A stretch of 64,000 bases of DNA from Paenibacillus sp. LHD-38 (GCF_031157315.1 NZ_JAVIFU010000007.1:176090-240089); one strand, 5' to 3'. Shown: positions 1 through 9,291, counted from the stretch's first letter. Made by a program: numbers and translations. Notes: a model not told the origin generated them from the letters alone.

Positions 1-736
1 TGTCGAGCGGGCCGCCGTTTGTCATAATGAATGGCTCCTCGAAAAATTGCAGCCAGCCGATCATCGTCGTGATCGATACGAAGAAGATCGCGAAGCGAAG
101 CATTGGAATTGTAATATGGATAAGCTGCTTCCATGTGCTTGCGCCATCGAGCTGAGCTGCCTCGTAGTAAGATTTCGGAATGCCTTGCAGAGCAGCGATA
201 AAGATGATCATATTTAGACCGATCCCTCTCCATACCGCCATCAGAATAAGCGATACCTTGGCCATAATCGGATCTTGAAGCCAAGGGACGGCAGGCAGGT
301 TGATCGAATCGAGGACATAATTGAGTAGACCAAATGCAGGGTTGTAGAGAAAACCCCATACGACCGCAACTGCAACAACGTTCGTAACCGAAGGCATGTA
401 ATAAATAACGCGGAAAGCTTTGAACACACGGTTCGCGCCGAAATTAATCATGATCGCAATAGCGAGCGAGCATAAGATGACGAGGGGAACCCCGATAATA
501 ACGTAAAACAACGTATTCAAAATGGCTTTTACAAAAACAGGATCAGCCAGCACGTCTACATAGTTTTTGAATCCGACGAATGAAATATTGGACCAATCAG
601 CGAGGCCCGCCAAGTCCATATTCGTAAAGCTTATTATCAAAGCCACGAGGATCGGCAATAACGAGAATAAGGTAAGTAAAATAAGCGTTGGAGCGATAAA
701 GAAATACGGTGCCTTGCTCTGGGAGATCCCTTTCAT
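1..736 (-). CDS. Sugar ABC transporter permease, MalF/LacF type (partial, runs off left edge)
   Basis: This is an inner-membrane subunit of a carbohydrate ABC importer. Translation from the ATG at 736 begins MKGISQSKAPYFFIAPTLIL and stays open to position 1, about 245 codons. It has a hydrophobic first helix, the permease loop with EAAQLDGAS (the EAA motif that docks the ATPase) and ends at the window edge in the MalF-type motif TNGGP. AAGGAAGG lies 6 bases before the ATG. It sits 97 bp downstream of the solute-binding protein on the same strand, so the two form an operon whose second permease should lie just outside the window. The linked GH3 and GH94 genes suggest import of short 1,2-beta-glucans. 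The family is certain from sequence; the substrate is inferred from context. Confidence 0.93.
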   Translation of the reverse strand, partial: MKGISQSKAPYFFIAPTLILLTLFSLLPILVALIISFTNMDLAGLADWSNISFVGFKNYVDVLADPVFVKAILNTLFYVIIGVPLVILCSLAIAIMINFGANRVFKAFRVIYYMPSVTNVVAVAVVWGFLYNPAFGLLNYVLDSINLPAVPWLQDPIMAKVSLILMAVWRGIGLNMIIFIAALQGIPKSYYEAAQLDGASTWKQLIHITIPMLRFAIFFVSITTMIGWLQFFEEPFIMTNGGPLD

Positions 737-788
737 ATACGACCCTTCCTTTGCTATGAGCGCAAGCTTCATCCATTCCTAATGGAAC

Positions 789-819
789 CGGCAGCGGCTC
801 CGTTTCAGGTGCGCTGCCG
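789..819. repeat. Intercistronic hairpin between SBP and permease genes
   Basis: CGGCAGCG (789-796) and CGCTGCCG (812-819) form a perfect 8-bp stem with a 15-base loop, in the gap between the binding-protein stop and the permease start. It has no T-run, so it looks less like a terminator than like an mRNA-stabilising or attenuating element. Such elements commonly let the binding protein be made in excess over the membrane subunits. Confidence 0.6.
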
Positions 820-832
820 ACACTAGCGATCA

Positions 833-2077
833 TTATTTATTCAAAATTTGCTCGGATTTAGCGTTGAAGCTGTCCAGTTCCTCTTGTACTTCTGCCTTGC
901 CGCGATAGATTTTCTCGAACGTGGAAAGAACGTTTTGTGCGATTTCTTCCCACGCCTTAATTACCGGCATTGGCTCCGAGTTATTCATTTGCTCTCCAAT
1001 GACTTTCAAGTTAGGGTCAGTCGTCAAAGCTTCGTCTTCCCAAGCTTTCTTCGTGGAAGGAAGGGAGTTCGACAGCTCCAGCCATTTCAACTGCGTCTCA
1101 GGCTTGCTCATGTAAGCTAGAAATTTCAAAGCTTCTTCTTTGTGCTCTGTATATTGGAATACGGACAAGTTAGAGCCGCCTAGGGAAGATAAGTTGTTCA
1201 CTTTTTTAGGAAGCACGGCTGTAGCCCATTTGCCTTTAAGTTCAGGAGCTTGGTCGTTGATTAGTTTAATCATCCATGGGCCGCTTATGAACATGGGCAG
1301 AATGCCATCGCCCTTGAACGCAGGGATGATGTCCATGCCAAGATCAATCGGTGCAGAGCCGTCTTTGAAGAAGCTGTTCAAGTAGTTGACCGCTTCAACG
1401 AACTCCGGTTGGTTGAATAACGGCTTATTATTCTCGATAAGCTTCGAGCCGTTTTGACGCGCAAACATGAATAGAAGCGATTGCTCGTTTACATCAAGGC
1501 TGATGCCGTACTTGTTTTTACCGCGAGCTTTAAGCTTGGTCGCTGCATCCTTAAGCTCGTCCCACGTTTGCGGCGCTTGATCATAGCCGGCTTCCTTCAG
1601 CAGGTCTGTACGGTAGTAAAGTACGCGAGTGTCGATATACCAAGGCACGCCGACAGTAGTATTTTCGTATTTGGTCGTTGAAATCGATCCGGGAAAGAAA
1701 TTCTCTTCAGCTAGCTCTGGATATTGCTCGACGTAAGGAGTCAGGTCCATAAGCGCCTTGGCGGAGCCGAATTCAGGTATCCAAGTCGTACCCATTTGAA
1801 GCACATCCGGTCCTTTCTTGGAAGCGACCGCCGTCAAAAGCTTATCATGCGCCGTATCCCAAGGAAGTGCCTGTACATTGACTTTAATGTTAGGATTCTC
1901 GCTTTCGAATTGCTCAGCAATTTTCGGCAAAGCTTTTGCTTCTTCACCCATGCCCCATACGTTGATCGTTACTTTGCTGTCAGCGGCTTTGTCGTTGCCG
2001 TTGCCTCCGCACGCAGTGAGTGCTCCGATAAGCAGCATAGAGCTGGCTAGTACGGTTGCTACCGATTTTTTAAACAT
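833..2077 (-). CDS. Sugar ABC transporter solute-binding lipoprotein
   Basis: This 414-residue extracytoplasmic binding protein belongs to the MalE/SBP_bac_1 group. It starts with a lipoprotein signal, MFKKSVATVLASSML, with lipobox LTAC (cysteine near residue 23). The body is typical: TINVWGMGEEAKALPKIAEQ near the N-terminus, then VPWYIDTRVLYYRTDLL and GPWMIKLI. GGGAGG precedes the ATG at 2077. It heads the minus-strand operon, transcribed away from the GH3/GH94 genes. The ligand is probably a 1,2-beta-oligoglucan (sophorooligosaccharide). That is inferred from the matching order SBP, GH3, GH94 phosphorylase in the Listeria sophorooligosaccharide locus, not from binding-site residues. It is probably regulated through the GAAACGTTTC operators upstream. 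Confidence 0.93.
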   Translation of the reverse strand: MFKKSVATVLASSMLLIGALTACGGNGNDKAADSKVTINVWGMGEEAKALPKIAEQFESENPNIKVNVQALPWDTAHDKLLTAVASKKGPDVLQMGTTWIPEFGSAKALMDLTPYVEQYPELAEENFFPGSISTTKYENTTVGVPWYIDTRVLYYRTDLLKEAGYDQAPQTWDELKDAATKLKARGKNKYGISLDVNEQSLLFMFARQNGSKLIENNKPLFNQPEFVEAVNYLNSFFKDGSAPIDLGMDIIPAFKGDGILPMFISGPWMIKLINDQAPELKGKWATAVLPKKVNNLSSLGGSNLSVFQYTEHKEEALKFLAYMSKPETQLKWLELSNSLPSTKKAWEDEALTTDPNLKVIGEQMNNSEPMPVIKAWEEIAQNVLSTFEKIYRGKAEVQEELDSFNAKSEQILNK

Positions 2078-2258
2078 AAAATATTCCTCCCGAGTAAATG
2101 ATTCTAATAAGTACTATGCAGTGAATATGTGCAAGTTATGCACGAAATCGGTTGTCGTTTCAGCCATATTGCTGAATAGGACAAGCAGGATACTGCTTAA
2201 GCACCTCCTAAAGCAAAAACGTTCGCCACATGTATTTCGAATTTCTTTTTGATGTGGT

Positions 2259-2268
2259 GAAACGTTTC
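2259..2268. promoter_or_regulatory. LacI-family operator, copy 1
   Basis: Perfect palindrome GAAACGTTTC in the divergent region, the copy closest to the minus-strand SBP gene. The same 10-mer occurs at 2325 and 2475. The central CG and A/T-rich arms are the usual LacI-family operator form. The likely ligand is the regulator encoded at 8244-9227. Confidence 0.75.
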
Positions 2269-2323
2269 TATGATCGAAATAATTCCCCATGAATAGCTTG
2301 CAATCCAGTCGATAATTGAGTTT

Positions 2324-2335
2324 CGAAACGTTTCG
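2324..2335. promoter_or_regulatory. LacI-family operator, copy 2
   Basis: CGAAACGTTTCG is a 12-bp perfect palindrome and the longest of the three operator copies. It lies between the two divergent transcription units, about 150 bp from copy 3, a distance compatible with looping. Confidence 0.8.
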
Positions 2336-2427
2336 ACATCATTATAGATCAAACTGTAATCGTATTCAACCCCTTTTTATTTAACGGAAATAGTCATTTA
2401 ATGGTAAAAATCGATATGAATCAGTCA

Positions 2428-2456
2428 TTGACGACTCTTTTTTAATTGTTTATAAT
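2428..2456 (+). promoter_or_regulatory. Sigma-A promoter of the GH3-GH94 operon
   Basis: TTGACG (2428-2433), a 17-bp spacer and TATAAT (2451-2456) form a near-consensus promoter reading toward the GH3 gene. The expected start of transcription, around 2463, lies just before operator copy 3. Confidence 0.85.
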
Positions 2457-2474
2457 CCAGATTAGGTTTCAATA

Positions 2475-2484
2475 GAAACGTTTC
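2475..2484. promoter_or_regulatory. LacI-family operator, copy 3
   Basis: GAAACGTTTC located about 12 bases past the predicted transcription start of the GH3 gene. A bound LacI-type repressor here would block promoter clearance or early elongation. Confidence 0.78.
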
Positions 2485-2599
2485 GATTGTATTGATGATT
2501 GGGTATTACACGTTTTTTGTTGTAAAGACAGCAGGACCTGCAAACATTAAAGATAAGAATGATAGATATGATCGGATACAACGAGGGAGGAACACGGAT

Positions 2600-4756
2600 A
2601 TGGTGAAGCAACCTGCGGAACTTCTAGAGCTCATGACGTTTGAGGAGAAGGTTGGACAGCTGCTGCAGCTGGCGGCTCCTTTCTTTCAAGGTGCGGATGG
2701 ACAAATAACAGGGCCGATGGCGGAGATGGGCATAACGGAGGATACGGTACGCAATACGGGCTCGGTGCTCGGCTTAACTGGGGCTGATGATGTCATTAAT
2801 GTCCAGAAACAGCATTTGGCGACCAATCGCCTGGGTATACCTCTGCTCGTAATGGCAGATATCGTACACGGCTACAAAACGATCTTCCCTGTTCCGCTGG
2901 CGATCGGCTGCTCATGGGATTTGGAGCTGGCTGAGCAAAGCGCGGAGATTGCTGCCAAGGAAGCGGCGGCGGCTGGCGTACATGTCACGTTCGCTCCGAT
3001 GGTCGATCTCGTGCGCGACCCAAGATGGGGCAGAGTGATGGAATCGACCGGTGAGGACCCTTATTTGAACAGCGAGTTTGCGAGAGCATTCGTAAGAGGC
3101 TTCCAAGGGAAGGATCTTGTAAATGATGTCAGCCGCGTCGCTGCCTGCGTGAAGCACTTTGCTGCATATGGAGCTGCGGAGGGCGGACGCGATTATAACA
3201 CGGTCGATCTTTCCGAGCGTCAGCTTCGCGAGTTTTATTTGCCTTCCTATAAAGCGGCGCTGGATGAAGGCTGTGAGATGGTCATGACGGCATTCAATAC
3301 AGTGGACGGCATACCGGCTACAGGTAACAAATGGCTCATGCGTGATCTGCTTCGCGGGGAATGGGCGTTTGACGGCGTCATGATCTCCGATTGGGGCGCG
3401 GTAAAAGAGTTGATCCCGCATGGCGTTGCGGCGGATGAGGCTGAAGCGGCGATGAAAGCGCTCAGAGCGGGCGTAGATATCGAGATGATGACAACCTGTT
3501 ACGCCGATCATCTAAAGCATCTTGTTGAGTCGAACGAGATTGACGAAGCGCTGATCGATGAAGCTGTGCTGCGTATTCTGGAGCTTAAACAAAAGCTTGG
3601 TTTATTCGAACAGCCATTCCGCGGCGCGAATGCGGAGTTTGAGCAGGAAATCGTTGGCTCGGCAGCCCACCTGAAGGCTTCGCACGAGCTGGCGCTTAAA
3701 TCATGTGTGCTCTTGAAAAATGATGCCTTACTCCCGCTTGGACGTGAACAGAAAATCGCATTAATCGGCCCGTTTGCGGCTAACGGCGATATTCTTGGTC
3801 CTTGGTCTTGGCTTGGCTCCAAAGACGAGGCTATTCAGCTTGCAGCAGGTATCGGGAGCAAGATAGATGCGTCACTGTTGTCTGTGGCAGAGGGCTGCGG
3901 CATCGAAACGGCGACAGATGAGCAGTGGCAAGCGGCGCTTGCAGCGGCAGGTAATGCGGATGTCCTTGTGCTGGCACTGGGCGAGCATTCCGATATGAGC
4001 GGGGAAGCGGGAAGCAGGTCCAATATCCAGCTGCCGCAGGTTCAGCTTGAGCTGGTTGCTAAGCTGAAGCAGTTCGGCAAGCCGATGGTCGCTGTCTTAT
4101 TCAACGGGCGTCCACTTGATCTGCACAGCGTTATCGATCAAGCAGACGCGGTGCTGGAAGCTTGGTTCCCAGGAACAGAAGGGGGCGCAGCTATTGCGGA
4201 GCTGCTGTTCGGTGAATCTGAGCCAACCGGAAGGCTAACGATGTCATTTCCTTATTCCGTCGGCCAAGTGCCGGTCTATTATAACCGATTCAATACCGGC
4301 CGCCCGCAGGGCGCTCCGGATGCGCAGGTGAGATACGTATCGCAATATTTGGACATTCCGAATGAGCCGATGTTGCCGTTTGGCTACGGGCTAGGGTATA
4401 CGACATTTGAATACAGCGAAGCGGTGATGGCTGTGGATACGATGAGTACTTCGGAACCATTGCATGTAAACATAACCGTAACGAACACGGGGGATCGCGC
4501 TGGCGAGGATACCGTGCAGCTGTACGTACGGGACATGGCGGGCGATGTCGTTCGTCCGCTGCAGGAGCTGAAAACATTCCGCAAGGTTATGCTGCAGCCG
4601 GGCGAGAGCAAAGAAATCTCCTTCACGCTGGAGGAGAAGCAGCTGCGCTATTATCATGCTGATCTTACCTTTGCCAGCGATCCTGGCGATTTTGAACTTT
4701 ATATCGGTCCTAATAGCCGGGATGTAACGGCGCTTAAATTCAAACTAAGCAAATAG
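2600..4756 (+). CDS. GH3 beta-glucosidase (probable sophorose/short beta-glucan hydrolase)
   Basis: This 718-residue cytoplasmic GH3 enzyme hydrolyses the terminal beta-glucosyl residue of short oligosaccharides. The frame is open upstream to 2492, but GAGGGAGG just before the ATG at 2600 and the family length favour that start. Family marks in order are KHFAAYGAAEGGRDYN, the nucleophile Asp264 in VMISDWGAV, the second domain with GEHSDMSGEAGSRS (probable acid/base Glu), and a C-terminal fibronectin-III-like domain (TVTNTGDRAGEDTVQLYV). There is no signal peptide. The GH94 phosphorylase starts 16 bp downstream, so the two are co-transcribed. Length and neighbours match the Listeria GH3 partner of 1,2-beta-oligoglucan phosphorylase. 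The family is certain; the substrate comes from context. Confidence 0.95.
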   Translation: MVKQPAELLELMTFEEKVGQLLQLAAPFFQGADGQITGPMAEMGITEDTVRNTGSVLGLTGADDVINVQKQHLATNRLGIPLLVMADIVHGYKTIFPVPLAIGCSWDLELAEQSAEIAAKEAAAAGVHVTFAPMVDLVRDPRWGRVMESTGEDPYLNSEFARAFVRGFQGKDLVNDVSRVAACVKHFAAYGAAEGGRDYNTVDLSERQLREFYLPSYKAALDEGCEMVMTAFNTVDGIPATGNKWLMRDLLRGEWAFDGVMISDWGAVKELIPHGVAADEAEAAMKALRAGVDIEMMTTCYADHLKHLVESNEIDEALIDEAVLRILELKQKLGLFEQPFRGANAEFEQEIVGSAAHLKASHELALKSCVLLKNDALLPLGREQKIALIGPFAANGDILGPWSWLGSKDEAIQLAAGIGSKIDASLLSVAEGCGIETATDEQWQAALAAAGNADVLVLALGEHSDMSGEAGSRSNIQLPQVQLELVAKLKQFGKPMVAVLFNGRPLDLHSVIDQADAVLEAWFPGTEGGAAIAELLFGESEPTGRLTMSFPYSVGQVPVYYNRFNTGRPQGAPDAQVRYVSQYLDIPNEPMLPFGYGLGYTTFEYSEAVMAVDTMSTSEPLHVNITVTNTGDRAGEDTVQLYVRDMAGDVVRPLQELKTFRKVMLQPGESKEISFTLEEKQLRYYHADLTFASDPGDFELYIGPNSRDVTALKFKLSK

Positions 4757-4772
4757 AAAGGCAGTGAGAAGC

Positions 4773-7700
4773 ATGAAAGCTCTAATCGATACGCATAAGG
4801 CGATGGATTTGGTACAGATAAAAGCGGGAGAGCTAACGTTTGATTTTCTAAGCAGCGGGGATCTCTCGAGAGCCGTTCATCAAGGAACGATGCTTAATCA
4901 AGTGGTATCGAATTCTGTTGACGGATCGCTTAACAACATATATTTACGCATGCATAGCGCAGAAGGCATTTCTTACAAGCCGTTGCTTGGCATTCGTTCA
5001 TCGAGCCGGATGTCGACTGCGGGCGGACGCCTGTTATTTGAGGGGACAGCGTTTGGCGGCATCTCCTACCGCGTTGTATTCACAGCGACAAAGCATGGCA
5101 TCTGGTTCTGGGATGTAACGGTTGATTCGCATGGAAGAGAAGCGAAGATCGATATCATTTATGGTCAGGATATTGGTCTCGCAGATATCGGCGCGGTACG
5201 GACAAACGAGGCTTATATGTCGCAGTATGTCGATCATAAGGCGTTTAAAGACGAGGAACAAGGCTATGTGCTGTGCTTCCGTCAGAATCAGCCGATGCAA
5301 GGCGGCGCATTTCCTTATATGCAGCATGGCTCGCTTACGGGTGCGGATGGCTATTCGACGGATGGATTCCAATTCTTCGGCATCAGCTATAAGGAAACGG
5401 ATGTGCCTGAAGCTCTTGGCAAGCCTAAGCTAGCGAATGAAGTATACCAATACGAATTCGGATATGCGGCGCTGCAATCGGAACTTACCCAGCTTAAGGG
5501 GGAAGCGCGCTTCGTATTTTACGGCTTGTTCAAGGCGAATCATCCTTCTGCTGTCGATTCGTTGGCATTCGGCTCGGAAGTTCGGAGCGCTTGGGAAGAG
5601 GTTGAACGCACCAAAGAAGCTGATCTTGCAGTTGCTTCTGAGCCTGCAGTTAAAGTTGAGTTCGCAGCATCCATCGGTTCACCGTTACATACGGCATCGA
5701 TGACTACAGCGGAGATTGACGCCTATTTCCCTCTCCGTCATCAAGAGGAATGGCAGGATGGCAAGCTGCTTTCCTTCTTCACCGACAGCCATGAGCATGT
5801 CGTGCTGAAGGAGAAGGAGCTGCTAGTGGAGCGTCCGCATGGTCATATTCTGATGTCCGGCGGCAACGACAAGTTGACTGAGAACGTAATGACTACAACT
5901 TCATATATGTATGGTATTTTTAACTCGCAGCTGTTAACAGGAAATACGAACTTCCATAAGATGCTTACAAATGCCCGCAGCGCTCTGAATACGCTCAAGA
6001 CATCGGGTCAGCGCATCTATGTTGAGCTGGAAGGAACGTACCGCCTGCTCACGATGCCTTCGATGTTCGAGATCGGGTTCAACTATGCCCGTTGGTATTA
6101 CAAAATGGCAGACGATACGCTTATGATTACGAATTTTACGACAGTCGATACGCCTGAGGTACGTCTCCATTTGCGTTCGGTTAACGGGAAAGCTTATCGC
6201 TGCCTCGTTACGAACCAAGTGTCGATGAACAACAATGAATATGAGCTTCCATTCCATATGGAGCAAGCAGATGGCGTGCTTACGTTTAAGGCAAACCATG
6301 AATCGATCAGTTCATCCGTCTTCCCTGATCTGCAATACCGGATGACTGTTGACGGAGCGGACATGACAACAGGCGATGAAAGCTTGCTTATCAGCGGCGT
6401 TAAGCCTCGGGCAGCTTCATTAGTGGTTCTTTTGCTCGGCGCGAGCGCAGAATGGACGATTACCATGCAAGGACTCTTGCATGGTGAGGATCTGCCGTTC
6501 ACAGAACGGAAATCGGAGCTGGAAATCGAGCGTTACCGTGAATTTTTCCGGAATGTAATGAACGGCTTCCGCTTATCAGGGGAGGGAACTGCTGAAGCTG
6601 CGGCTGAGCTTGACAAAGTGAACGCGTTGGCATGGTGGTACACGCACAATATGCTCGTCCATTATTCCGTTCCGCACGGATTGGAACAATACGGCGGCGC
6701 AGCGTGGGGAACGCGTGACGTCTGTCAGGGGCCGACGGAATATTTCATGGCGATGCGCAAATACGAACAGGTTGCGGAAATTCTTAAGACCGTTTATTCG
6801 CATCAATATGAGGATGACGGCAATTGGCCGCAATGGTTCATGTTCGACCGGTACTTCCGCATTCAGCAGGAAGAGAGTCATGGCGATATTATTGTCTGGC
6901 CGCTTAAGGTGCTGGGCGATTACCTCGCTGCGACGAAGGATTACAGCATTTTGCAGGAACGCGTTCCTTATACGGTACGCCACAAGGGTGAATTTACGAC
7001 GGAATCGGCAACGCTGCTTGAGCATGCGCTGAAGGAAATTGCTTATATGAAGGATCACTTCCTGCATGACACGCATTTGTCTTCATATGGCGACGGCGAT
7101 TGGGATGACACACTTCAACCGGCAAATGCGCAGTTGAAGCAATATATGGTCAGCAGCTGGACCGTAGCGCTGACGTATCAGGTTATTGCGCAGTTTGGAC
7201 GAGTGATGGAGTCCGTAGATGAGGTGCAGGCAGCCGAGCTTACGGAGCTGGCATCCGCGATCAAAGAAGATTTCAACCGGTATATGCTTCAGCAAGATGT
7301 TATTCCAGGCTTTGTTTATATGGAGAAGCCGGGCGATGCGAAGCTGATGCTTCACCCTACGGATACGACTACAGGCATTCAATACCGACTGCTCCCAATG
7401 ACGCGCAGCATGATCAGCGAGCTGCTGACAGAGGAGCAAGCGGCGGAGCATTACCGCATTATTAAAGAGCAGCTGTATTGCCCGGATGGCGTGCGGCTCA
7501 TGGATCGCCCTGCGCAGTATGCGGGTGGCGTAAGCACGAACTTCAAGCGAGCGGAGCAGGCAGCGAACTTCGGCCGGGAGGTTGGTTTGCAATACGTGCA
7601 TGCTCATATACGTTATGTAGAGGCAATGGCGAAGCTGGGCAAGACCGATGAAGTGTGGCAAAGCCTACTGATGATTAATCCAGTCGGCCTGCGCGATGTC

Positions 7701-8165
7701 GTGCCAAATGCAGAGCTGCGCCAAAGCAACTCGTATTTCAGCAGCTCGGATGGTAAATTCAATAACCGTTATGAGGCGCAGGAGCGCTTCGGCGAGCTGC
7801 GTGAAGGTACAGTGCCGGTTAAGGGCGGCTGGCGGATTTATTCAAGCGGCCCCGGCATTTATATGAACCAATTGATTTCGAATGCACTCGGCATTCGTCA
7901 ATCAGAGGGCGAGATGGTCATCGATCCGATTCTGCCTGCCAAGCTTGATGGCATGCAATTCGAATTCATGTGGAACGGCTTGCCGATTACCTTCGTCTAT
8001 CGCCTCAGCGATGCGAAGCAGATAACAAAAATAACGATTAACGGCAGGGAGATGCCGCTAATACCGTCAGCTAACCGCTATCGTACAGGCGGTATTCAAA
8101 TTCCAGGCGAGCAATTGAAAGAAAGCCTAGCTGCAGCATCGAACCGGATAGAAATATTTATGTAA
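4773..8165 (+). CDS. GH94 glycoside phosphorylase, probable 1,2-beta-oligoglucan phosphorylase
   Basis: This 1130-residue enzyme belongs to the GH94 inverting phosphorylases, which cleave beta-glucosidic bonds with phosphate to release a sugar 1-phosphate. The probable general acid lies in GDGDWDD (Asp776 region); other marks are AAWGTRDVCQGPTEY, DNGNWPQWFMFDRY-like and RLMDRPAQYAGG. The length is well above cellobiose phosphorylase (about 800) and close to the 1,2-beta-oligoglucan phosphorylases, which carry an extra N-terminal beta-sandwich region. GTG at 4764 is only 2 bases from the Shine-Dalgarno, so ATG at 4773 is preferred. There is no signal peptide, so it is cytoplasmic. A strong hairpin follows the stop. 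The family call is firm; the 1,2-beta linkage specificity rests on length and on synteny with Listeria. Confidence 0.9.
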   Translation: MKALIDTHKAMDLVQIKAGELTFDFLSSGDLSRAVHQGTMLNQVVSNSVDGSLNNIYLRMHSAEGISYKPLLGIRSSSRMSTAGGRLLFEGTAFGGISYRVVFTATKHGIWFWDVTVDSHGREAKIDIIYGQDIGLADIGAVRTNEAYMSQYVDHKAFKDEEQGYVLCFRQNQPMQGGAFPYMQHGSLTGADGYSTDGFQFFGISYKETDVPEALGKPKLANEVYQYEFGYAALQSELTQLKGEARFVFYGLFKANHPSAVDSLAFGSEVRSAWEEVERTKEADLAVASEPAVKVEFAASIGSPLHTASMTTAEIDAYFPLRHQEEWQDGKLLSFFTDSHEHVVLKEKELLVERPHGHILMSGGNDKLTENVMTTTSYMYGIFNSQLLTGNTNFHKMLTNARSALNTLKTSGQRIYVELEGTYRLLTMPSMFEIGFNYARWYYKMADDTLMITNFTTVDTPEVRLHLRSVNGKAYRCLVTNQVSMNNNEYELPFHMEQADGVLTFKANHESISSSVFPDLQYRMTVDGADMTTGDESLLISGVKPRAASLVVLLLGASAEWTITMQGLLHGEDLPFTERKSELEIERYREFFRNVMNGFRLSGEGTAEAAAELDKVNALAWWYTHNMLVHYSVPHGLEQYGGAAWGTRDVCQGPTEYFMAMRKYEQVAEILKTVYSHQYEDDGNWPQWFMFDRYFRIQQEESHGDIIVWPLKVLGDYLAATKDYSILQERVPYTVRHKGEFTTESATLLEHALKEIAYMKDHFLHDTHLSSYGDGDWDDTLQPANAQLKQYMVSSWTVALTYQVIAQFGRVMESVDEVQAAELTELASAIKEDFNRYMLQQDVIPGFVYMEKPGDAKLMLHPTDTTTGIQYRLLPMTRSMISELLTEEQAAEHYRIIKEQLYCPDGVRLMDRPAQYAGGVSTNFKRAEQAANFGREVGLQYVHAHIRYVEAMAKLGKTDEVWQSLLMINPVGLRDVVPNAELRQSNSYFSSSDGKFNNRYEAQERFGELREGTVPVKGGWRIYSSGPGIYMNQLISNALGIRQSEGEMVIDPILPAKLDGMQFEFMWNGLPITFVYRLSDAKQITKITINGREMPLIPSANRYRTGGIQIPGEQLKESLAAASNRIEIFM

Positions 8166-8170
8166 GAAGC

Positions 8171-8204
8171 AGACTGGCGGTATCCAAGAACCGCCAGTCT
8201 TTGT
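8171..8204 (+). terminator. Intrinsic terminator after the GH94 gene
   Basis: AGACTGGCGGT (8171-8181) and ACCGCCAGTCT (8190-8200) form an 11-bp perfect stem with an 8-base loop. It is followed by only a short T-run, so readthrough into the LacI gene is possible. A TATAAT at 8207-8212 could serve as a separate -10 for the regulator, but no good -35 is visible. Confidence 0.7.
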
Positions 8205-8243
8205 GATATAATGATTGAACAATGATAGATAGGAGCGAGTGCT

Positions 8244-9227
8244 GTGGTTAGTATTAAAGATATCGCTAAACAAGCGAGGGTCTCGATCTCGACCGTATCT
8301 TATGCGCTTAACGGCAGCCCCAAGGTGACAGACGAGACGACGGCAAGAATACTTGCTATTGCCAAGGAATTGAATTATGTCCCGAACGCTGCTGCAAGAT
8401 CGCTCAAGACGAGGGAAACGAAAATTATCGGTGTCTTTCTTACCGACTTCAGCGGCGCGTTCTATGGCGATCTCTTGCAAGGAACAAAGGAGATTTTGAC
8501 GCAAAAGGGCTACGACCTTATTGTATGCAGCGGCAAGCAGTCCCATCGGATGTTGCCTGAGCGCATGATCGACGGAGCCATTGTATTGGACGAGACATTC
8601 GGCAGCGAAGAGCTGATGAGCTATGCAAATCGCGGGCATAAGCTCGTTGTGCTGGATCGAGAGCTTTCGCATCCGAATATCAATCAGGTTCTGCTCGACA
8701 ACAAAGCGGGAGCTATGCTGGCAGCGGAATATCTTATCGAGCAAGGGCACCGAACGCTTTACGTCGTAACGGGACCTAACGGCTCGTATGATTCGAAGCA
8801 GCGGCTGCAAGCAGTCACGCAAGCGGTAGAGCGGACAGCTGGCGTTAAGCTTACCATCATCGAAGGCGACTTCAATAAGTCGGCGGGGGAGCGGGCAGCC
8901 GCGAGAATAATGGCGGAAAGCAGCGGCAGTTCAGTCTCCACAGCAGTGTTTTGCTTTAATGATGAGATGGCGATCGGCATGTTTAATTATTTGGCGGGGA
9001 ACCATCCGAACATTCGGATCGGGGAACAAATTCATATCGTTGGCTTCGATAACATGGAGCTGGCTTCGTATACGCAGCCGCGCCTATCTACGATTGATTA
9101 TTCGAAGCGCAAATGGGGCGCGCTTGCTGCCGAGCAGCTGATCAAGCTTATAAACGGCGATTCGGTGGAGAATGAACGGATATATGTTACGCTGATCAAA
9201 GGAAATTCAGTCAAAGCGGCTAAGTAA
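8244..9227 (+). CDS. LacI-family transcriptional regulator
   Basis: This 327-residue repressor has an N-terminal LacI helix-turn-helix and hinge (VSIKDIAKQARVSISTVSYA to RSLKTRETKIIGVFL) and a periplasmic-binding-protein-like effector domain ending with the usual GFDNMELASYTQPRLSTIDY. Translation begins at GTG 8244, preceded by AGGAGCG. It lies directly downstream of the GH94 gene on the same strand. Three identical GAAACGTTTC operators lie in front of the operon it follows, so it most likely represses the SBP/permease and GH3/GH94 units until an oligoglucan or its breakdown product is present. This pairing is inferred. The second LacI gene at 9628 has a different operator in front of it. Confidence 0.93.
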   Translation: MVSIKDIAKQARVSISTVSYALNGSPKVTDETTARILAIAKELNYVPNAAARSLKTRETKIIGVFLTDFSGAFYGDLLQGTKEILTQKGYDLIVCSGKQSHRMLPERMIDGAIVLDETFGSEELMSYANRGHKLVVLDRELSHPNINQVLLDNKAGAMLAAEYLIEQGHRTLYVVTGPNGSYDSKQRLQAVTQAVERTAGVKLTIIEGDFNKSAGERAAARIMAESSGSSVSTAVFCFNDEMAIGMFNYLAGNHPNIRIGEQIHIVGFDNMELASYTQPRLSTIDYSKRKWGALAAEQLIKLINGDSVENERIYVTLIKGNSVKAAK

Positions 9228-9251
9228 AACAAAAAAGCAGTAAATGAACGA

Positions 9252-9291
9252 AGAGACTCTCTATCCTTAAGATAGGGAATCTCTATTTTTG
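9252..9291 (+). terminator. Terminator after first LacI gene
   Basis: GAGACTCTCTATC pairs (with G-U pairs) to GATAGGGAATCTC around loop CTTAA, followed by ATTTTTG. This fits a rho-independent terminator. The stretch 9292-9480 downstream shows no gene or recognisable element. Confidence 0.7.

Noticed and set aside
2259..2484. cre (CcpA) sites
   Set aside because: GAAACGTTTC has 10-bp LacI operator spacing and does not fit the 14-bp cre pattern.
2912..3511. 199-codon minus-strand frame inside the GH3 gene
   Set aside because: Antisense shadow of a conserved GH3 coding sequence; no start signal and no domain.
8127..8822. 231-codon minus-strand frame opposite the first LacI gene
   Set aside because: It runs antisense to a clear LacI helix-turn-helix gene, has no Shine-Dalgarno and its product has no recognisable domain.
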